Origin: Brienomyrus brachyistius | Lineage: Eukaryota; Chordata; Actinopteri; Osteoglossiformes; Mormyridae | Direction of reading: 5' to 3' | DNA length: 64,000 bases | Assembly (NCBI RefSeq): GCF_023856365.1 | Contig: NC_064551.1 | Location: 20,150,349 to 20,214,348 of the forward strand | Part shown: piece after piece, positions 46,101 to 58,066 of the stretch | Layout of the letters: each line of letters begins with the position of its first letter | How positions within the stretch are numbered: position 1 is the stretch's first letter | The notes under the pieces: generated by a model | Database searches by the model: none | Told to the model about the DNA's origin: nothing | Seen by the model: the letters and a program-made list of their open reading frames with translations, nothing else | Position numbers and translations under genes: made by a program

Positions 46101-47445
46101 ATGGGATGTACAAAGGCTGAAATTTCCTTTTACTTGCTACCTGTACGATGCTAATAAAGGCATTCTTTGCACATGGCCGCTTTCTATGCTCTTTATATAA
46201 AGGGATATAGATGTGAGAACTGTGGTTCCACGTGAGGAGAAATGCCTAAGAGAGCCGTCTCACCAGCTGTGGTGCAGTGACCTTCTGACGAGGGCTTCAG
46301 GTGCCGTGGGATGGAGGGTGTTTTGAGCGTGAAACATTCGTCTTCCTCTCCTTCCTTATCCTCAGATTCAGCTGACAGTAGGAATGAATATCGGTTACTT
46401 CCTTCCCAACACATGCTGCACACCTTGCATCCGGTGTGGGCAATACTGCAATCCTATAATCTAAATCAGGGACATTGCTAGACAAAAACTCTACTTTGCC
46501 AGTTGGAGTACAGACCCCCCATTAGTGAAATCACCCTGTAGGGGTTTAGCGATCACTTTGGCTCCCACAAACATTGCCTGCTGCATGCGTGAAATGTGAT
46601 ATACTATCGTGTTATCGTTTCTCAATCAGAGAAGATAATCAGTATTATTGAAAAACTTACTTCAGTCCTGTGGTGTTATCATTCCTCGATTCTGATTCAT
46701 GTTTCGTGCAGACACGCAGATTGCTGCATGTGTGCACCGTGGCGCTGCGCTTAGACAGTAATGCATGTGCCACAGTGCACCGGCTATGACATGCACGCTG
46801 ACATGCATGGACAGTAATGTGTGTGCTGCGGTGTACAAACCCAGACACGCCTCACGCACGGCGCCTGCCTCAGCTTGTTTTCTGGGTTAAACTGCGTTGC
46901 TTTGACATTGTGGATAAAAACAAAAGGAATCCATCCTTTTCCCATAATCGTCAATTTAAATTAATCCATTGTCAAAGCTTGGAGCTTGTTAAGACCCAAA
47001 CAAGAGACTTTACTGGAGCACAACAGATCAATACTGGGGTACGTGTGCCAGTAAAAGCGGTCTAGCAGTATTCATGATTTAAATCATCTGGGTGCTCGTC
47101 CCTCACAGCCTAAAAACATGCAGTTACTGTGAGTGATCTGATGTTTCTGAACTGTCTAAATTTTTTGTGATTGTGTGTGTGCCCTGCAATAAACTAGAGT
47201 TGACCCCTAACTTCAGCCCCAGGCCCTGCAGTTCACATGCAGAGAAGACCTTATGAAAAAGGCTAGACATTATATCAATGAATGAGACCTTCCTGTTGAT
47301 GATGCAGCCCTCCAGCCTCCAGGTAGAGTTGAGTGAAGACCGGTCTGGATGCGGGGCCGTCAGAGAGGAGCAGCTCCATGATGGAGCTGTGCAGAGCTTC
47401 CTCAAACCGCGTCCCCTTCAACCGGCCCACATTCGAGTTTCCCAT
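43103..47445 (-). CDS. greb1: greb1, N-terminal exons only (apparently truncated gene)
   Basis: GREB1 is a large (~1900 aa) oestrogen-induced nuclear co-regulator with glycosyltransferase-like regions. Five exons (47289-47445, 46264-46371, 45798-45974, 43899-44081, 43103-43161) join in phase 1 throughout to a 227-codon frame. It starts [20 protein letters not shown], like GREB1 MGNSYAGQLKTTRFEE, and includes [28 protein letters not shown] and [10 protein letters not shown], all GREB1 hallmarks as I recall them. A TGA at 43103-43105 follows nine residues after KGW. A variable ~80 aa segment of the tetrapod protein before PPKKRHKGW is absent. Intact frames suggest recent truncation, a short isoform, or rearrangement. 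Confidence 0.85.
43899..44081 (-). CDS. greb1: greb1 exon 4 of coding
   Basis: Encodes [20 protein letters not shown], then [18 protein letters not shown] and [10 protein letters not shown]. The two CxxC-like cysteines are kept. Acceptor CTCCAG, donor GCGG then GTCGGA. Confidence 0.87.
45080..45240. promoter_or_regulatory. Promoter- or insulator-like cluster in greb1 intron
   Basis: CpG-rich patch with two cgtca half-sites (one as cgtcac), a CCAAT motif (agccaatcaag) and a gggtggg box in about 60 bp. It is followed at 45223-45238 by acaccagggggcagg, close to the CTCF consensus core. Confidence 0.4.
45385..45586. mobile_element. hAT-like palindromic MITE, copy 4, with perfect TSD
   Basis: 202 bp. 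Ends cagtggctctcaaagtcggt and, inverted, cactggttctcaaatttggt. Perfect 8 bp duplications agttagac at 45377-45384 and 45587-45594. Confidence 0.92.
45798..45974 (-). CDS. greb1: greb1 exon 3 of coding
   Basis: Encodes [36 protein letters not shown] and [15 protein letters not shown]. Acceptor CTGCAG, donor CTAG then GTCTGT. Confidence 0.87.
46264..46371 (-). CDS. greb1: greb1 exon 2 of coding
   Basis: Acidic stretch [16 protein letters not shown] followed by [14 protein letters not shown]. Acceptor TGTCAG, donor GCTG then GTGAGA. 108 nt, phase 1 in and out. Confidence 0.82.
46372..47288. other. greb1 intron 1
   Basis: No exon or clear repeat recognised. Confidence 0.5.
47289..47445 (-). CDS. 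greb1: greb1 exon with start codon
   Basis: ATG at 47445. Encodes [20 protein letters not shown] and [14 protein letters not shown]. The next residue of the MGNS start is Asn rather than the Tyr I recall in GREB1. Donor GAAG then GTCTCA is weak but keeps phase. Confidence 0.88.
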
Positions 47446-47539
47446 CTTCCTCCAAGCACCTACGACTAGCCAAGGGAACTGGTAAGAATTCAGCATTTTA
47501 ATGATAAGAAATAATTCTAAAAAAAAAGTAGGTTTAGTG

Positions 47540-47680
47540 GCTCAGTGGTGCAGTAGGTAGTGCTGTGGCCTCACTGTGCACCCTGAACTGGCTTGTGTAT
47601 GTGGGGTTTGCATTTTCTCCCTACGTTTGTGTGCATTTCCACTGACAGTACAAATACATGTGACTTGGCTGAAATGGTGC
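47540..47680 (+). repeat. SINE fragment, plus orientation
   Basis: gtggctcagtggtgcagtag and tgtggggtttgcattttctc resemble the head and core of the 9139/10417 SINE family. Confidence 0.65.
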
Positions 47681-47689
47681 ATCCAAGGC

Positions 47690-48930
47690 TTAAGCAGTTA
47701 GGGGAATCCCTGGGGGGCCACCCCCCTCCTTGTTAAAAAATTACAAAAAACATCCTTTCTGAAAATATTCACCCCCCTAAATTGTTATGTGTAATCTCAC
47801 TCATGTAAAGGTAAATCTGTCGACATTACGAAGGGCTCTCAGTAGGGAGAATCTGGTCCACATTAGACTGAAACACAGTTTAATTCGTACTGCACGATTT
47901 TCTCTCCAACCTTATTTGACCCCCACCATCACCCTTGAAATATTTTTACAACTGAACCACTGGGTGTATCTAAAACATGCCTGCAGTGTTTGGGACTGTG
48001 ATGACCCTGCCTCTTACTCTGTGCTTCTGCAGGCAACGCCATGATTGGATAAGTGGTTACGGTATATAGGATATAAAGAGAATGTGGCACCTAGAAAGAG
48101 GTGTCCTACACGTAAATGTGATCCATGAAGTTTACGAGGCATTTTATGACGTTTATGAAGACGGTTTACGATTTCATCACTGTGGTAAAGCTACAAATTA
48201 TTCAAAGTTCACCAAGCATGAGAGCCATACATCATATTCTGAACATCCTTGGAGTTCTGTTTTCAAAAAATTCAGCACAGGCTGCTCTGTTCAGTCCGCG
48301 GGAACATCACAGGATGAACGCTCTCTCATTCAGTTTCCAGAAAACATTGCGTGTTTCTGGGCTGCGGCAGAAGGACACAACACAGTCTAGGGACCTAATT
48401 ATTCATTTCCCCGACATGCCATGTCCTCCTTCCACTGAGTAAGACCATTACTGCTACCATTTTTCCTGGAATCTGCTGTGTTTCTGCAAGGTATCCAGTC
48501 TGAAGACTCAAGAAACAATATTAAATGTCAGGGCAGTTCGACCTGGAGAAATACGATCGCTCCTGGATTCTGTCATTTCTATGTAAATGGAAATGAATCA
48601 CAGTTCAGTACCACTGCAGGCGATCGAGTCACTACTCCCTGTAGCTATTAAAATATTATTTGTGTTTTCCACTTTAGTGGTGAAAAAAAAAATCCTGGTT
48701 TCTCTTTGTGCACCATTATGTAGCTAAAATAAAGAGAATTCATGTACAAAGAATATTATTCTCCATTTTTAAAAACATAAAATATGACATGATGAGAGAA
48801 TTTTTTTAAAAATGAGAAGCTTGTCTACCCAGTAAACTTCCTCAGAAATGCCGTCCGCCTGTCACTGAAAGACAGCTCGGTGTGATCAGGATTCTACAGA
48901 CAAGACCTACAAAGCCACCGCTTGTCAGCA
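47690..48930. other. Upstream of greb1, nothing recognised
   Basis: Overlapping plus-strand open frames at 48082-48442 look like chance frames. No promoter is evident directly upstream of the greb1 start exon, consistent with a spliced 5'UTR. Confidence 0.45.
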
Positions 48931-49190
48931 CAGAGTCACGGTGAGCTTGGAGCCTATGGCAGATACTACGGGGTGCACGGTGGGTGAACAGCCTGGATGG
49001 GATGCCAATCCACTGCAGGGGACTCACCCTGGGAAACTCAGAGACACCATGTTAAATCTAACCACTGCAGGGGGAAAGTCCATGAACACTGGGAGAATGT
49101 CCAAACTCCACCCACACAGCACTGGGGGCAGGATTCAGACCCCCAGCCACAGTGGTGTGAAGCAGCAGCACTAAACACTAAGTCACCATG
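48931..49190 (-). repeat. Degenerate SINE copy
   Basis: Retains gagcttggagcctatggcag, gatgccaatccactgcaggg and gtccaaactcc, in the order of the minus-oriented SINE. Confidence 0.7.
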
Positions 49191-49659
49191 AGGTACAGGT
49201 CATCGTACCGACATATAAGGGGCAATTACACCAGTAACCAGCAGCACTGTGCTTCAGTCTTATTGGGCACCAAGTTCTGGATCAGATCTTATAACTATGG
49301 TTCCTCACTCTCTTCTCCATGTCCACTGACTTGGTCCTGTGCATGTCTATTTTTTCCACCTTTCTGTTTTCTGCTCAGGCCACCTTGCCCCAAGCTAACA
49401 TAGCACCCACCGGATCCGACGCAGTTACACAGTACTTGGTCTGCTCTCAGTCCCCTCCCTTGAACAGCGGGACCACCAGACCTTAGTCTCTCCCTTCCTC
49501 CCTGCTGTCATCCATCATCACTGAGTCTGTTACTTTCTCGAGACACGGTTTTCCCAGAGTATTAATCAGTTATTTTCCTGGAGTACTGCTCCATTGTTTT
49601 GCCTTAACCCTACTTGATTACGACTGGCTGGAGTATGGAATATGGAGTATGGAGGGTTC

Positions 49660-49875
49660 TTGGGACTATTGCTTCCTCATACCTCTAGGGGTGAGGGTCT
49701 GATTCCTGCCCCCACTGTGTGTGTGGAGTTTGCAGGGTCTCCCCACGTGACCTGGGCTTCCTCCTGTGGTCCACAGAGATGTACTTACACAAACTAGTGC
49801 CTCCAAATTACCCAGAGTGTGTGTATACATGTGCCCGGTGACAGACTCCAGGATAAGCGTTTCAAAGATGGATGG
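49660..49875 (+). repeat. Degenerate SINE copy, plus orientation
   Basis: Head gcttcctcatacctctaggg, core tggagtttgcagggtctccc, and tail gataagcgtttcaaagatgg. Confidence 0.7.
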
Positions 49876-50319
49876 ACTGTTCTTCATAAGGTAATAGTTA
49901 TTTTTCTATGTTTCTTTCTGGGGAAAAAAAAACTCCTTCTCTAGCATGGCTGGAAAAAAAAACACTGAATTAGACTTGATTGATCAACTGACTGGCATTC
50001 AGTGCATGTGTCCATGCAAACTGTCAGTGGCAGACAGAATGAAGAGCACAGACACCACAGCTAAGGAAAAAGCAAACACTACTCTTCCCGGTGCCTGATG
50101 TGCTGGGAGATGAGGCCATTTTTCAAATGGTTCAGGCTGTCCCTTCCTGAGCGTCACTTAATGACAGAGAGGTGCCAGGCTGTACAATGTAATGAAAGCA
50201 AGGCGAGGACCCCAGTATTTTTGCTCAGGCACAGTCGTCCCAGGTTGCAACACTGGAACTCTGAGGTGAAGATCTTGACGGCACATTACACACAATTCAG
50301 AGACATCAATTAGCTGTTG

Positions 50320-50445
50320 TGCTTGTCTTTGGACAGCAAATGGTAACCCACGTAACACAGGGAGAACATGCAAAATTCCGACATCAACAGCAGGAGTGGG
50401 TTGAAAACCCACACTCCAGCGGTAACAGCGCTATTCAGTATTCCA
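50320..50445 (-). repeat. SINE fragment
   Basis: tctttggacagcaaatggta and acacagggagaacatgcaaa match the middle of the family; a relic of the head follows. Confidence 0.6.
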
Positions 50446-50934
50446 CCTAAAAATATCCCTTTAACTTTCTGAGGGAAATATATTTTTAAAACGTCGGTAT
50501 TTAAGCGCATGGCTATTTCCAGATTAAATTATTTCCAAAATCGTACTCCAAACCAGCTGTCAAAGCACAAGCAGTACTTCAGAGGACAGGTAATTAAGGT
50601 TAGCAGGGAGAAGAAAAAAAACAGCGAATCACGCAAAGAGCACAAACTAATCATTTAGAACACACGACAAAGTAATCGCAAAATAAAGTAGCATCTGGAC
50701 ACGCAATACGTCATAAAACAGTTAGAGGAGAACAAGCAGGTAAAGGTGAGACGCGGCGTGGCCGCAATGACCGTGACTCTATACAGGTAAATGAATATTC
50801 ATGTTTGATTATTCGAGGCATTTATATTATTAGTGAAATCCTAATAAAAAGTACTTTTAAAAACCAAGCAACAACTAATAAGACAAGGACACTTTAATTT
50901 TGTGATGACGGGCAACGGCGTCGTTAGGTCCGAT

Positions 50935-51045
50935 CTCTCAGGCTATAGTCCCGAGTTTTTGAGCCCCGATGCCAATCCTCCTTCAAAAAAAAGTCAAGCC
51001 CAAAGTAAACTTGACTTAGCCCCTGATCTTTTCTATAGCTAGATA
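50935..51045. repeat. Dispersed repeat, tagcccctgatcttttctat copy
   Basis: Also carries tgagccccgatgccaatc, which is seen inverted near 15200. Confidence 0.65.
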
Positions 51046-53083
51046 CTCCCCTGATAGCGGGTAAAATCAGCGCACGAGTATTTCAGCTTACTTATGAAAT
51101 CTACAATAAAATAGAAAACCTGATTGCATCGCATCACGAATGAGCAACAGACTACTGCATACCTTTGATGTTAACTTGCGACAGACTCTGTTTATTTGTG
51201 CAATGGTATTAACTTACGGTAAACTTTTGAAAAAAAAAAAAATAAATAAAAGCAGTGAGAAAAAAAGTTCATTGAGAAGCGCTCGTGCCTTACCCTTGCT
51301 TCAGTAAAGCTGACTCCAGTTACCCTCCGGCAGCATGCTGCGACTGAATTCAGCTTTCGGGAGCCTGACAAATATATCATCCTGTACCTCCTGGTCTCCG
51401 TGATCTCACCGAGACAGGACGTGCTGTAAAACTTGCACTTACATTAACCCGAATATGACGGCCGCCTTTATTTTTTTACTCATATTTACAATTGTGATCC
51501 CCCCCACGCTGGAAAATTGCTGGACTGCGAGTATCGCTTCGTTTTTTTTTTTTTGTCCTATTTTGGCTAAGGCCTGAAAGAGACACGCTGCGAGAGGGCC
51601 GGTGAGTCAGATTGCAGGCCCTATTATCTGGAAGAATACACCGTAGCGTGTGGATAATGGACTCTGAGGTGACGCGACTTCTTACCCACTGGCTGTAGAA
51701 TAAATGCAGTTTTTGCCTCATCAAAAATAAGAACAATAAAACCGCATAATAAACTACCCAAAATCGAACCCATGGGGACTACTTCTGGTGTGTTTTTCAC
51801 TGTTCAATTCTACTACCTGCCACCTGTTGTTCTCGTAACGAAATTTGAGATATGGGCAGTTGTTCAATTAAAACATGCGGTAATATATCTTGTGATACAT
51901 AATCGCAAATATGGCTAATTATCTAACCCCGCGCGCCCTGGATGGTTGGAAGATGGCTGGATGATTCTCAAAAACTTGTGAAGATAAAACCCATCTCCGT
52001 CACCAATAAAATAGTAAAAATGTGAATTCGTGCAATTATAATATTTATTTAATACATTTATCTGTATAGAGAAAGCAAACCCTCTTTTTGCAAATGCTTA
52101 CTTTGGTGCAAAAAATAAAAGTTTTATTTAGGAATGTTAATTAATTCGTACGATCTGGATCATGGACAACTGAAGTGAGCTGTTATTAAATCTAATTACT
52201 GCAATCAAACTTTATGTAAGTTCCCTTAACACAAATTAATAAAGTAATCCATTGTCGCCGTTAACGGGCGGCAGTTTTTTTTTACCTGGGTATCCACAGG
52301 GGACTTTGCCTGAGACGGCGTCTTGGAAAAAGGCCGAACCGCACTTACATCACTAACAGTTTATCGGGCTGAAGGGTTTTCACCCGGCCAGACAGCATTT
52401 TAACCAGCTTTAGGTCTTTTTGTTGCTGTTACAAAACGGGAACAGTTTGCCAAGGCAGTACACGCCTCCGTACATTGGCAGCCTGTCCGTGGGAAACTTG
52501 GCTTACTGTGAATAATTTAAAAAGGAGAAAGTGCGAGGAGTAACTTCTGACTGGCTCGAACACGTGCTGGCACGCTCCGTTCTCCGTGTCAAACAGCGGG
52601 ACGCGACCTTCTGTACAGCTGGCTGGGAAGAAGCACCGCAGCACTGGCAGATTTTAGGTTCAAGATGCTTACACAAGTCTCAGATTCGCGTTAACATGGT
52701 CAGCGGCCCCTGGGCTATTTGAGTTGTCAGTGCTTTTTTTCCTGTGGTGTAGAGTCGACCGGGGCTTGATTACAGCACCACTGACTAGTCCTACTTCTGA
52801 TAGTATACACTCCAGTACCCCTTATAGTTATTATTTTGCTGTTTGAGTTAGATTTTTCCTCAATTTTATTCAGCCATATGTTTTACTGCTGGGGAAAAAA
52901 TCCCAATACTAAAGCATTCATATATAGTACACATCTATTACATTCACCCAGTAGGAGAGGAAGAGTTATGGGAGGTAGAGGAGCATCTACACAACAGCAA
53001 CATTTACCAAGGGGGGGAACCAAAGCCAGATAATGCTACGTAGTACCCCATTTGATAAGACGGTCATGCAAAATTTGCGTCAT
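51046..53083. other. Intergenic; possible greb1 first-exon region
   Basis: Moderately CpG-rich patches at 51.28-51.68 and 52.25-52.64 kb contain minus-strand donors (AAGG then GTAAGG near 51292; two GTAAGTGC sites). These could belong to a non-coding greb1 first exon. Weak evidence. Confidence 0.3.
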
Positions 53084-53255
53084 CCCCCCCCCCCCCCCCC
53101 CTACACACTGTGAGACCCCTCCTCTGCTCCTCTCTTGATCTCTTATCAAGGAGAGGGTTGTGGCAGGAAGAAAAAGCGCATGACAGGGGGCACCCTGAAT
53201 GGGATGCCAATGTGTCACACGGTCTACTACAAAGTTGGAAAACCTGGGGAACGAC

Positions 53256-54590
53256 TCAAGTTCAAGACTTTTATTGTCATCGTTCAGTTGCCTGGACAAC
53301 GAAACTAACTGACAGACCACAAAGATGCAAGAAAAGTAACAGAGACATTACAAGATAAAAATAAATAAATAAATAGCACAGTTAAAATGGCAGCAGTTAA
53401 AATGACTATATGGAGCGGATCTACACATACTCCCTCCCCCTCACCTACCTACTTACTCTTATGGTCACCGTAAGTTCCCAGAGATACCAATAATGGGGAG
53501 AAATGATGTCAGGGATCTGGTGCATTTACAGTTCTGACAGCCCATGGGTAGAAGCTATTCTTTAATCTGTTGGTTTTGCACCTAATGGATCTGAACCTTT
53601 TTCCGGAGAACAGTTTGATGAATAGGTGATGATTTGGATGGCGATGGTCTTTTATAATCGCCCTGGCTCTATCTAGAGAGACATCTAGAGCTGGCAATGG
53701 AATCCAAGGAGGGGAGTGGGCAGCCGATCACCTTCTCTGCTGTACTGGTGACCCTCTGGAGTCTCTTCTTATTGGCTACTGTACACCCAGCGTACCACAC
53801 GGGGATGGCGTGCATCGGCACACTCGCGATCGTGGCTCGATAGAAGGACACCAGCAGGTCGGTCTGCAGCCTGTTCCATCTCAGGACCCTCAGGAAATGG
53901 AGGCGCTGCTGGGCTTTCTTCACCAGGGCGGTTGTGTTTGTGGTCCATGACTGGTCCTCGGAGATGTAAGTCCCGAGGAACTTGAAGGAGGACAACCTCT
54001 CCATACTGTCACCTTTTATGGAGGGGGGGGGGATCAGCTTTTGCCTTACTGAAGTCCATGACTACTTTCTTAGTTTTCCTAGTGTTGAGGGTTAGGTTGT
54101 TGTAGTCATACCATTCTGTCAGACGCTGGACCTCATCTCTATAGGCGGTGTCATCATCGTTAGTGATAAGCCCAACCAGGGTGGTGTCATCGGCGAATTT
54201 GATAATGGTGTTGCAAGAATACGTGGGGATGCAGTCACTGGTGTAGATGGTGAACAGCAGAGGGCTCAGCACACATCCTTGTGGTGAGCCAGTGCTGAGT
54301 GACAGGGTGGATGATCTCCGGTTACCAACTTTGACATATTATTGCCGGTCAGTATGAAAGTTTTTGACCCATGTACATGTAGCTGGGGGGAAGTCCATGT
54401 TAACCAGCTTGGCTATAAGTATGTCTGGGATGATGGTATTAAAAGCTGAATTAAAATCAATGAAAAGCATCCTTACTGAAGTCTTAGGATTCTCAAGATG
54501 TTGCAGAGCAGAGTGGAGGGCAATGGAAATTGTGTCCTTGGTGGACCTGTTTGCCTTATAGGCAAACACACCACACAGACCTCATTCATG
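53256..54590 (-). mobile_element. 5'-truncated L2-like LINE
   Basis: Reverse transcriptase pieces in order on the minus strand: FAYKANRSTKD and MLFIDFNSAFNTIIP (54339-54569), GSPQGCVLSPLLFTIYTSDC, FADDTTLVG (near 54181-54205), [16 protein letters not shown], then HHLFIKLFSGKRFRSIRCKT near the C-terminus. It ends at caataaaagtcttgaacttg. Frames break at a run of ten G (about 54023) and near 53690. Non-functional copy. Confidence 0.9.
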
Positions 54591-55439
54591 GTGGAAAACT
54601 GATTTGATTGATGTTGACATTACATTCTCCATCTGCAAGGCTTCAGCTGTCATTCTCCTACAAGTGGAGATGTTACTGCAAGGCTGGAATCAAACCCCAG
54701 TGCGCGGGTTGGAGGATGGATCGGGGACTTTATGTGCGTGGGCTAAGCATGAGGCGGAAGCGATGGATCAGATATTGTATCATAGAATGACAACACCTGA
54801 GATATGGGTGGAGCGTCATGACTGGGATGAGCAAATACACAGAACTGGGAGATGCTCACAGAAGGTCCACATCTGAAAGTTTGATAGGGTGTCCGGGTTT
54901 GAGGTGGAACTGCAAACAGGAACACAGTGTAAGTGGGTTCTTCATTTGACTTCAACCTGGTTCCAGGATGCCCCCCCCCCCCCCATTGGTGTCAGACGAC
55001 CCTGCAGCCCACAGTGGAACCTCGGTTCTGGGAGATCCTTCTGTGCTACATTAGTTATCTTGGCATCTCAGTGAGCACCATAAACTAGCCTCCATTCTGT
55101 CCAGACAGTGGCTGGTGGGATAGTGCAGAGAACTACACCTTCTTCACACAGTGCTGGCCCAGATAGCAGCGTTGGCAGCTGCTTCTGAAGGGGCGCCGAT
55201 TTAGCAAGTCAATTTCACTTAGTCTCTGATGGTGAGCCACACATACTACTTACACCCGTGGGGGGGTGAAGCCCGCCTAAGGCTCCACATGGGCTTTTCC
55301 CCCTACTGTTTTCACACCTCCTAAGCAAGTAAGCGAGCAAAAGGGCATCCCACCTCGCAAACCACACATGCAATAAGAGCGGCATCTGCTGGTTGTGTGG
55401 TGATGGAGCTTTTAACTCCCATCTTTTTGAACAACAACA
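54591..55439. other. Intergenic, repeat-like but unassigned
   Basis: Contains a 14 nt poly-C run at 54971-54984; no gene recognised. Confidence 0.45.
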
Positions 55440-56380
55440 ACAAACAAATATATTTTTTGTATAGCGCATTATCACAACATTACATCGTCTCAAAGCGCTT
55501 TACAGCATCCCCATCCAAAGCCCCCAGTGAATAAGCCATAGGCAACAGTGGCAAGGAAAAACTCCCAAGAAGGAAGAAACTTTGGGAGGGACCAGACTCA
55601 AAGGGGGAGCCCATCCTCCAGGGGCCGGCAGGGAGAGTCAAATTGGAGAGATGGTTAAGTGCCGAGTCACACTGTCCAAATGATAAGATTTGAGACACAA
55701 CCAGGGAGCAGGGGGGAGATGACAAGCTGGTGCTGACACTCCCTCCAATCGCCAGGCAACCAGAAGTAAGGCAGCGGGTCATACATGGAAGATCACACAG
55801 GCTGAACGGCGAGCTGGATGCAGGGACGTCATTGGTAGTGGCGACGTCACATGTAGCAGGGTGTGCTGGACATCTTGATAGATTAAGATCTCAAGGCAGC
55901 ACCCCCCAGGAGGAGAAGGGGAAATAAAATGCGCAATTAGTCAAAGTAGGGGAGACAATAGGCAGTGCTAACAGTTAGGTGAGTGCAATGTGCAAGCTCC
56001 GGCAGATATGGCTATGGCAGCATAAGTAAGAGGGAGAGGCAAGTGGGAATGCAGGCATGGGGAGTCCCTGAAATGTCAGCACTCCAGTTCCACAAGGGAT
56101 TGTGAAGCTAGAGTGACAGCACTGGCAGTCCAGTTTATCCAAAGCCAATGGCACCGATCCAGACCCAGCTCTACACCTCACACTGTAGGTCTGACTGGGA
56201 GTGAGCAGTTAGCTAGAGCTAGAACTAGAGTCCCTATAAGCTAAACTAAACAGGTGTGTTTTTAGTCTAGACTTGAATATTGAGAGTGAGCCTGAAACCC
56301 GCACATCCGGTGGAAGACCATTCCACTGCTGAGGAGCTCTGTAGGAGAAAGCAATTCAGCTTGCCGTACTGTAGCTAAAG
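55440..56380. repeat. About 1 kb interspersed fish repeat
   Basis: Begins tttttgtatagcgcattatc, then aaagcgctttacag, gcaaggaaaaactccc and ggaccagactcaaaggggga, and ends with accattccactgctgaggag. This block order is familiar from interspersed repeats of ray-finned fishes; class not assigned. Confidence 0.75.
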
Positions 56381-57884
56381 GTTAAAGGTTGCCTAATAAT
56401 ATCCCTCATCTCTTTTAAAACTATAGGTAAGATACCATCAGGGCCCTGCCATTTATTTATTTATTTTGAGCTTAGCTAGGCTTTGTACCACACCAGCCCC
56501 AGTTATACTAAATGTTGTACTAAATGTTGGTAAGTTACTCATGTTCTGTACTGTGAACACCAGTGTAAAATAATCATCAAACTCATTTATAAAGCAGAAT
56601 AATTCACTGAAGCCTTTCAGCTGAAGCTCCTTACATGTGGGTGCAAGAGTAGGGCCCTGCTGAGATTTGAACCCATCATCTTTTTATCACTAAAATAGTA
56701 TCTACATCCACCAGGTAACAGCCCCCCCCCCCCCCCCCCCCCCCGGCCGTAAGGTGACAGTGGCATCATTTATAAGATGCTTCAATCCCGCTAAATGATC
56801 GGCGGTGCTGGGTGACTGCACAGTGTAGTGGAAGAAGTCCAGTGGGATGCTCCGCTGATCTACAGGTCTTGACCAATTTTGACCTGCCTAGAGGGGGTGG
56901 GGGGAGTGGGGGGGGGGTCCTTCGATAAAGCTGATGATGCTGATGGCAGCTGTGGTTAAAGCTGCGTGAAGCTCTGAGCTCCAGGGAAAAGACAATGTCA
57001 TAAAAAAGACTATTTATCATAATCATCATCATCATCATCATTAGGCTCTAAAAATTATTATATATTTTCTCTTAAAAGATTGTACCATGCAATGTCTTGG
57101 AGATGTATGTCTTTTAGTACTGATGTTTGCAGAGCCATGTTTTTGCAAACGTTCCAGCCCACTGAGCTGTGTCCCCCATCTTCTTAGTCATTGGTGTCAC
57201 TGAACCACAGTATGGGGCAGAACCTTCGCCAAAAGCCATAAAACCCGTTTTAAAAGAGCTTCATTTTAGAAGCAATCAAACTTCATTCATTTTATTACCA
57301 AAATAGTTTTTTTTTTTAAGTAGCTAATTAATGGCTCAGAGGCAGATTGTCTAAGTTCAACCTTCAAAGATAAAAATAAAGTGCCGGAATTTGCTGGTGG
57401 CTTGTGGCTGGAAATGTCACCCCGGTGATGCTGCAGCGGTGGGTCTGTCATGAGGAAGATGCAGAGAGGGAGCGGGATGTCCAGGTGTGGCTGGTGGAGT
57501 CCAGGAGCCTGAAGCCTCCTCAGGTCTACGAGATGGGAGAGCAGACCATGATCTTCGCAGGTTTGCGTCCTTAATTCCACTGCCACCTCTTATCAGACCC
57601 CAGCTCATTTACTAATTTTCTGGATTTTTCTGCTTGCCGTTGAAGACTTTATGCATTACTTCGTGCAGTATGCCCACTGTGTTCATTGATTCTTCAGGAA
57701 ATCAGAGTACTGCTGTACTGTTAGGGGGTGATTGATACGGTCATTGAGATCTGTGGAAAGCTGACAGGCAGAGGCAGGAACGGGCCTTGTGGCTGTAATT
57801 ATAATATTTGCTTTGATGTTGTATTTCTAAAACAGAATTATAGCTCACTGAGAGCTTTTAAAGTACAGTGGCTTCATGGGTAGT
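56381..57884. other. Intergenic
   Basis: Holds a 23 nt poly-C run (56722-56744), a (CAT)n run near 57020 and a protein-like open frame at 57380-57573. No gene established. Confidence 0.45.
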
Positions 57885-58066
57885 ATGATTGCTTCATGCT
57901 TCCAGGGTTGTGGGTTAGAATACCGCCTCCCCTGGGCTGGGTTACATGTTCTCCCCTTGTTACGTGGGTTCCTTCCCGCAGTCTGAAAACATGTAATTGT
58001 TTGGTTGCATGTGTGCACCTTAGCATGACCTGGAATCCGATCTAGAGTGTGTCCCCCCCCCCCCCC
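57885..58066 (+). repeat. Degenerate SINE copy, plus orientation, ending in poly-C
   Basis: ttccagggttgtgggttaga and ttacatgttctccccttgtt match the B-box region and core of the SINE family. A 14 nt C run follows. Confidence 0.6.

Noticed and set aside
48082..48442. Overlapping plus-strand open frames of about 100 codons
   Set aside because: No similarity, no splice pattern, and both frames open in unremarkable intergenic DNA.
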